From assembly GCA_964640515.1 (NCBI GenBank), contig CAZXFG010000032.1, positions 1-9,312 on the forward strand: a stretch of DNA of 9,312 nucleotides, given 5' to 3'. A model generated the notes under the pieces. It ran no database searches and had not been told where the DNA came from. It worked only from the letters and a program-made list of their open reading frames with translations. Shown piece by piece: positions 5,604-9,312 of the stretch. The stretch is from CAZXFG01 sp964640515. Its GTDB lineage: Bacteria > Patescibacteriota > Patescibacteriia > Magasanikbacterales > GWA2-37-8. Within the stretch, counting starts at the first letter, position 1. Each line of letters opens with the position of its first letter. The position numbers were made by a program, and so were the translations under genes.

Positions 5604-5957
5604 TTAACCTGCCAATTGATTAACCAGCTCTAAAATTCTTTTTCTGATTTCTTCGCTTTCCACTCCACGACTCCTGTTGCTCTGTCGCGGACGGATGTTT
5701 ACCATAGAATCAAACTCTATAAAATCCTCCCCGGAATTATCCGGATACAAATTAATACCCCACAAATCCTCCTGTTTAGATCCATTTTCTAACAACAACG
5801 CTTCTTCATCGGCGTGCATTTCTCCGCCAATGGCCATAATACGCTTCTCTAAATCTACCACGGCTTTAACCATATCTCCAAACTTTTCTTCGGCGATTTT
5901 CTTTAATTCAGAGATAGTAATTCTCCCATCTACAATTCTTATGTTATCTTCACCCAT
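5604..5957 (-). CDS. DUF5674 family protein
   Basis: A 117-residue protein that I recognise as DUF5674, a family of unknown function seen often in CPR bacteria and some other phyla (recalled, not searched). The conserved body is nearly complete: FGDMVKAVVDLEKRIMAIGG, then EMHADEEALLLENGSKQEDLWGINLYP, GEDFIEFDSMVNIRP and NRSRGVE, ending in a helix EIRKRILELVNQL. The many acidic and His residues around MHADEEALLL and GEDFIEFDS suggest a binding or catalytic pocket, but nothing is established. The ATG at 5957 is chosen; a TTG three codons upstream (5966) is possible but adds only TTG-AAT-TTT. It begins 11 nt after the gap stop and is probably in the same transcript. Confidence 0.85.
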   Translation of the reverse strand: MGEDNIRIVDGRITISELKKIAEEKFGDMVKAVVDLEKRIMAIGGEMHADEEALLLENGSKQEDLWGINLYPDNSGEDFIEFDSMVNIRPRQSNRSRGVESEEIRKRILELVNQLAG

Positions 5958-5968
5958 AAAATTCAAAA

Positions 5969-6967
5969 TTAGGCATACAACTCCGCCATTTCCACCAACC
6001 GGTGCGCGTAGCCGTATTCATTATCATACCAAGCGATGATTTTCACCAAATTTCCGCCCACCACATAAGTTAAACCCAAATCCACAATACATGAATTGGT
6101 ATTGCCGATGAAGTCCGAAGAAACTAAGGGCTCGTCGGTCACGGCCAAAACATTTTTAAATCTATCGGTTTTGGACGCTCGTACAAATTCCTCATTTATT
6201 TCTTCTTTGGTCACATCTTTTTTCAAAACCATCACGATATCGGACAAAGACACGGTGATAGTGGGCACGCGAATGGCCAAACCATCAAAATGGCCTTTCA
6301 CGCTTGGAATAACTTCACCCGCGGCCTTGGCCGCGCCAGTGGTGGTGGGTATCATATTTTGCGCGGCCGCCCGAGCGCGGCGCAGGTCTTTATGCGGACC
6401 ATCCTGCAAATTTTGATCGCCGGTATAGGCATGCACCGTGGTCATCATGGCTTTCTCAATGCCAAACTTTTCTTCCAGTACGGCCATCACCGGCGCGATA
6501 CAATTGGTGGTGCAAGAGGCGTTATTGATTACCGCCTTTTTTTCGGCTTTTACCTTGCCGCAATTTACTCCGCGCACATAAGTCGGTATTTCCCCGCCTT
6601 TGCCCGGCGCGCTGATAATCACTTTTTTCGCTCCCGCTTTCAAGTGCAATTCCGCGCCTTCCAATTTAGTGAACTTGCCCGTGCACTCCAAAACCACATC
6701 TACCTCCAGCTTGCCCCAGGGCAAAACAGCCGGATCTTTTTCCGCGAACACCGGAATTTCTTGTCCCTCAATAATCAAATTCTTTTCATCATGCTCCACC
6801 TTGGGCTCAAAATCCGGATAAGCTGTATCGTATTTCAACAAATGGGCCAAGGTTTTGGTGTCGGTCAAATCGTTGATGCCCACGATTTTAATATTTTTCT
6901 TCCCCCAAGCGGCGCGGAAAGTGTGCCGTCCAATCCGGCCAAACCCATTGATGGCAATATTGACCAT
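5969..6967 (-). CDS. gap: Glyceraldehyde-3-phosphate dehydrogenase, type I
   Basis: Oxidises and phosphorylates glyceraldehyde 3-phosphate to 1,3-bisphosphoglycerate with NAD(P)+, supplying the substrate of the pgk product. At 332 residues it is full length. The Rossmann motif NGFGRIGR (7-14) is followed by an acidic turn residue (Asp33 in GINDL) typical of NAD-using enzymes. The active-site motif ASCTTNC (150-156) holds the catalytic Cys152, and His179 in TVHAYTGDQ is the general base. The C-terminal WYDNEYGYAHRL is also present. It begins a new transcript after the tsf terminator: a TATAAT lies about 20 nt upstream of the ATG, leaving a leader of only about 12 nt and no Shine-Dalgarno. Four further genes follow at spacings of 1-12 nt. 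Confidence 0.97.
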   Translation of the reverse strand: MVNIAINGFGRIGRHTFRAAWGKKNIKIVGINDLTDTKTLAHLLKYDTAYPDFEPKVEHDEKNLIIEGQEIPVFAEKDPAVLPWGKLEVDVVLECTGKFTKLEGAELHLKAGAKKVIISAPGKGGEIPTYVRGVNCGKVKAEKKAVINNASCTTNCIAPVMAVLEEKFGIEKAMMTTVHAYTGDQNLQDGPHKDLRRARAAAQNMIPTTTGAAKAAGEVIPSVKGHFDGLAIRVPTITVSLSDIVMVLKKDVTKEEINEEFVRASKTDRFKNVLAVTDEPLVSSDFIGNTNSCIVDLGLTYVVGGNLVKIIAWYDNEYGYAHRLVEMAELYA

Positions 6968-6985
6968 ATTTTAAATGTTAACTTA

Positions 6986-7016
6986 ATTATAAAATTACAG
7001 CTATTTTATCTTACAA
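6986..7016 (-). promoter_or_regulatory. Probable promoter for the gap-to-aspS gene cluster
   Basis: On the minus strand a perfect TATAAT (6986-6991) lies upstream of gap. The best -35 candidate is TTGTAA (7011-7016) at a longish 19-nt spacing. Transcription would start near 6979, about 12 nt before the ATG. It stands between the tsf terminator and gap, the expected place. Confidence 0.55.
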
Positions 7017-7032
7017 TGACAAAAAAGGCAAA

Positions 7033-7062
7033 CAAAAACCCCACACCTGTTCAGTGTGGGGT
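7033..7062 (-). terminator. Intrinsic terminator after tsf
   Basis: A perfect 9-bp stem ACCCCACAC (7038-7046) / GTGTGGGGT (7054-7062) with a 7-nt loop, followed on the minus strand by TTTTTG and, a little further on, TTTTTT. It lies 10 nt beyond the tsf stop and ends the rpsB-tsf transcript. Confidence 0.9.
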
Positions 7063-7072
7063 CAAAATTTTA

Positions 7073-7957
7073 TTATCGCATTTGTCCGGTTACTTCAGCG
7101 GCAAAATCACAGGATTTCTTTTCTATACCCTCACCCAGTTCAAATCTGACCATCTTTTCCACTTTGGCTCCGGCCGCTTGGCTTTGAATATATTGTTCCA
7201 CTTTCTTTTCCTCGTCTTTGATAAAAGACTGTTCCAACAAACACACCTCGCCGTAAAATTTGTCTACTTTGCCTTTCAGGATGTTTTCAATGATATTATC
7301 CGGTTTACCTTGTTGTCTCAATTGATCTCCGTAAATTTCTTTTTCTTTATCCACCACCGCGCCAGATACTTCTTCGCGGCGGATATAACGAGGATTGCTG
7401 GCGGCCACATGCATGGCCACCTCTTTAGCCAATTCCTCATTAACGGTTCCGGTCAAAAGCACTAACACGGAAATTTTTCCGCCCATGTGGACATAAGCGC
7501 CAAAAGCGTCATTAGCCGACTTCTCTATCGCCACAAAACGGCGTAAAGAAATTTTTTCGCCGATTGTGCCGGAAATATTATTAATGTATTCCTCCACTGA
7601 TTGACCGCCGGCTAAAGATTGTCCCAACAATTCTTCCATTCCGGCCGGTTTGGATAACAAAATATGATCGGCGATATCTTCCGCCAATTTTTTGAAACTC
7701 TCGTTCTTGGCGACGAAATCAGTCTCGGAATTCATTTCCAAAACTACGGCGACATGGCCGGATACTTTGACCAAAGTAGCGCCCTCGGCCGCGATTTTAT
7801 CCGCCCGCTTGGCGGCCTTGACGATCCCTTTTTTGCGTAAAATATCGCCCGCCTTCTCCATATCCCCTCCGGCTTCTTCCAGCGCTTTCTTACAGTCCAT
7901 CATTCCGGCGCCGGTCTGGGAACGAAGTTTCGCAACATCCCCTGCTGTGATGGCCAT
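7073..7957 (-). CDS. tsf: Translation elongation factor Ts
   Basis: The nucleotide exchange factor that releases GDP from EF-Tu during protein synthesis. At 294 residues it is slightly longer than E. coli EF-Ts (about 283). The N-terminal UBA-like module reads VAKLRSQTGAGMMDCKKALEEAGGD (8-32). The core EF-Tu contact TDFVA is at 79-83, matching the usual position. The C-terminal part keeps PRYIRREEV, the coiled-coil-like region around KGKVDKFYGEVCLLEQSFIKDE, and a final FELGEGIEKK. It starts 22 nt after the rpsB stop with no clear Shine-Dalgarno and shares the rpsB promoter, the common bacterial rpsB-tsf operon. It is followed at once by a strong terminator. Confidence 0.97.
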   Translation of the reverse strand: MAITAGDVAKLRSQTGAGMMDCKKALEEAGGDMEKAGDILRKKGIVKAAKRADKIAAEGATLVKVSGHVAVVLEMNSETDFVAKNESFKKLAEDIADHILLSKPAGMEELLGQSLAGGQSVEEYINNISGTIGEKISLRRFVAIEKSANDAFGAYVHMGGKISVLVLLTGTVNEELAKEVAMHVAASNPRYIRREEVSGAVVDKEKEIYGDQLRQQGKPDNIIENILKGKVDKFYGEVCLLEQSFIKDEEKKVEQYIQSQAAGAKVEKMVRFELGEGIEKKSCDFAAEVTGQMR

Positions 7958-7979
7958 ATATTTTCTATTTTAAACTTAA

Positions 7980-8798
7980 TTAGATTGATTCTTCTTTTTT
8001 AATCGCTCGGCGCTCTTTTTTAGGAGCTGACGGCGCGACCGTCTGCGAAATATTTATATTCGCGGATTTTAGATCTTCTTTAACCTTCAACGCGGACACC
8101 TTATTCTTCTCCCATTCTAACCGGCCTTCTTTGGCCGCTTCAGCCACCAAATCAACCATCATCTTGATGGAATTTACCGCGTCGTCATTAGCCGGAATAA
8201 TATAATCGGCTTGTAAAGGATTGACATTGCTATCGCAAACAGCCACTAATTTGACGCCGGTTTTCTGCGCTTCAGCCACCGCGGTTTTTTCCACCCGCAA
8301 ATCAGCCACATACAAAGCATCCGGGATTTTTTCCAACGCGGTCAAGCCAACCAAATACTTATCCATTTTTTCCAATTGCTTTCTAAAATTCAACTGCTCT
8401 TTCTTGGTATATCTCTCAATGGTGCCATTGGCAATTTCTTCTTTAATCGTATGGTATTTTTTCAAACGGCGTTTAACTTCCGGAAAATTGGTCAATAAAC
8501 CGCCAATCCAACGCTCCACCAAATACGGCATCTCGCAACTCTCGGCCGCGATTTTGACTGCTTCCCGGGCCTGGCGCTTAGTGCCGACAAATAAAATAAC
8601 CTTGCCCTGGCTGGCTAAGGTTTTCACGAAACTCAAAGTTTTTTCCAATTCTTCAGTGGTTTTCTCCAAATCAATGATATGGACGCTGTTGCGCAAGCCG
8701 AAAATATACGGCTTCATCTTCGGATGCCAGCGCGATTTTTGATGGCCGAAATGCGCTCCGGCCTTGAGCATCTCCAACAAAGTGGGGATTTTAAACAT
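7980..8798 (-). CDS. rpsB: 30S ribosomal protein S2
   Basis: A structural protein of the small ribosomal subunit, located on the solvent side between head and body. It is 272 residues, slightly longer than usual because of a Lys-rich C-terminal tail (from about residue 245). Family signatures include LKAGAHFGHQKSRWHPKMK near the N-terminus, FVGTKRQA, the S2 pattern VERWIGGLLTNF, PDALYVADLRVEKTAVAEA and IPANDDAVNSI. It is one of the few genes here with a good ribosome-binding site: AAGGA at 8806-8810, 7 nt before the ATG. Its promoter matches the consensus exactly, and its leader holds a GC-rich hairpin that might mediate feedback control by S2, as known for rpsB leaders in other bacteria (inference). 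Confidence 0.98.
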   Translation of the reverse strand: MFKIPTLLEMLKAGAHFGHQKSRWHPKMKPYIFGLRNSVHIIDLEKTTEELEKTLSFVKTLASQGKVILFVGTKRQAREAVKIAAESCEMPYLVERWIGGLLTNFPEVKRRLKKYHTIKEEIANGTIERYTKKEQLNFRKQLEKMDKYLVGLTALEKIPDALYVADLRVEKTAVAEAQKTGVKLVAVCDSNVNPLQADYIIPANDDAVNSIKMMVDLVAEAAKEGRLEWEKNKVSALKVKEDLKSANINISQTVAPSAPKKERRAIKKEESI

Positions 8799-8830
8799 AT
8801 TTTTTTCCTTATTACTTCCTCTTCGCTTTA

Positions 8831-8849
8831 CCCCGGGAATGGCCCAGGG
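8831..8849 (-). promoter_or_regulatory. GC-rich hairpin in the rpsB leader
   Basis: On the minus strand CCCTGGG-CCATT-CCCGGGG forms a 7-bp stem with one U-G wobble and a 5-nt loop, about 32 nt upstream of the rpsB ATG within a leader of about 80 nt. There is no U-run after it, so it is not a terminator. A role in S2 autoregulation is possible but only inferred from position. Confidence 0.45.
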
Positions 8850-8887
8850 AGGAAAAATATAGCGAATGAGTGATAAATAATGGGTTA

Positions 8888-8916
8888 ATTATATGTTAAG
8901 ATAGCGGAAATGTCAA
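8888..8916 (-). promoter_or_regulatory. Consensus promoter of rpsB-tsf
   Basis: A perfect TTGACA (8911-8916) and perfect TATAAT (8888-8893) on the minus strand are separated by exactly 17 nt. Transcription should start near 8881. This is the strongest promoter in the window and fits a ribosomal protein operon. Confidence 0.88.
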
Positions 8917-8931
8917 GAGACTAACAAGCTA

Positions 8932-8959
8932 TTGACTTTTTTCTCTCTTATGCTAATAT
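8932..8959 (+). promoter_or_regulatory. Promoter of rpmE
   Basis: TTGACT (8932-8937) and TAATAT (8954-8959) are spaced by 16 nt, with TG one base before the -10 (extended -10). Transcription should start near 8966, giving a leader of about 30 nt. It points away from the rpsB promoter, with the two -35 boxes 15 bp apart. Confidence 0.75.
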
Positions 8960-8994
8960 ATCCCCACTGTAAATAGCAAAAATTCATTATTTTT

Positions 8995-9291
8995 ATGAAG
9001 AAAGACATCCATCCCGAATATTATAACGATTGTAAAGTAACCTGCGCTTGCGGAAATACTTTTGTCACCGGCAGTACAATGCCGGAAATGCGCGTGGAAT
9101 TGTGTAATCAATGCCATCCTTTTTATACCGGCAAACAAAAATTTGTTGATACCGCCCGCCGCGTGGAGAAATTCCAAGAACGGTCGGATAAAAAAACCGC
9201 CGCCTCGGCCGCCCGCAAGGGAAAAAAAGAAAAAAAGGCCGCCACCACCGCTAAAAAAATAGCCAAGAAAACTACCGTTAAAGAAACTTAG
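8995..9291 (+). CDS. rpmE: 50S ribosomal protein L31, zinc-binding form with basic C-terminal tail
   Basis: A large-subunit ribosomal protein at the central protuberance that bridges to the small subunit. The N-terminus MKKDIHPEYY is diagnostic. The zinc ligands are present as CAC (Cys17, Cys19) and CNQC (Cys37, Cys40), followed by HPFYTGKQKFVDTARRVEKF, so this is the zinc-containing paralogue type. An ordinary L31 ends near residue 65-70. Here about 30 further residues follow (from about 66 to 98), made almost only of Lys, Ala, Thr and Arg. The tail resembles basic low-complexity tails of nucleic-acid-binding proteins and may contact rRNA. It is the only plus-strand gene in the window and has its own promoter; its terminator lies beyond the right edge. 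No Shine-Dalgarno is visible before the ATG. Confidence 0.96.
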   Translation: MKKDIHPEYYNDCKVTCACGNTFVTGSTMPEMRVELCNQCHPFYTGKQKFVDTARRVEKFQERSDKKTAASAARKGKKEKKAATTAKKIAKKTTVKET

Positions 9292-9312
9292 CTTAATTTT
9301 CCAAAAACAGAC

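Noticed and set aside
6290..7465. Long plus-strand reading frame of 391 codons
   Set aside because: It is antisense to gap and tsf and runs through the terminator and promoter region; its sequence has no recognisable domain.
8848..8880. GGAGG followed by an ATG on the plus strand as a leader peptide
   Set aside because: The spacing is about 13 nt and the frame ends after four codons; it lies inside the rpsB leader on the other strand.

Overview
The window looks like a piece of a small-genome, moderately AT-rich bacterium, most likely a member of the Candidate Phyla Radiation (Patescibacteria, Parcubacteria-like). The case rests on a DUF5674 protein, a short archaeal-type aspartyl-tRNA synthetase, very tight gene packing, almost no Shine-Dalgarno sequences and a divergent phosphoglycerate kinase. 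TGA serves as a stop codon (scpB ends in TGA), so this is not a lineage that recodes UGA. The taxonomic placement is inference from gene content.

Layout: every gene except the last is on the minus strand, so transcription runs from right to left. At the right end, 8888-8959 is a divergent promoter region. A perfect-consensus minus promoter drives rpsB-tsf (ribosomal protein S2 and EF-Ts), which ends at a strong intrinsic terminator (7033-7062). A plus-strand promoter drives rpmE (ribosomal protein L31), which has a long basic tail. Next on the minus strand is a close-packed cluster: gap (glyceraldehyde-3-phosphate dehydrogenase), a DUF5674 protein, a small helical hypothetical protein, aspS, and a small winged-helix-like protein starting 1 nt after the aspS stop.

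A repeat region follows (3000-3613). It contains at least four copies of a palindromic repeat with conserved arms (GTCATTGCGAGG ... GAAGCAATC) and variable palindromic cores. Three copies are in tandem on one side of a small GIY-YIG endonuclease gene, and one inverted copy lies on its other side. A run of exactly 100 N falls inside the tandem array and is almost certainly a scaffold gap of unknown true length. The repeat edges overlap the stop codons of the winged-helix and GIY-YIG genes and touch the scpA start codon. This arrangement suggests a repeat-bounded endonuclease cassette inserted between aspS and scpA, and it is the most interesting part of the window.

Beyond the repeats lies scpA-scpB-D,D-carboxypeptidase (chromosome condensation and cell-wall maturation), the last two overlapping by 8 nt. 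The partial pgk at the left edge follows, with its own extended -10 promoter. The two adjacent-step glycolytic enzymes, gap and pgk, are thus both present but separated by translation, chromosome and cell-wall genes. No tRNA, rRNA, CRISPR or transposase gene was seen.
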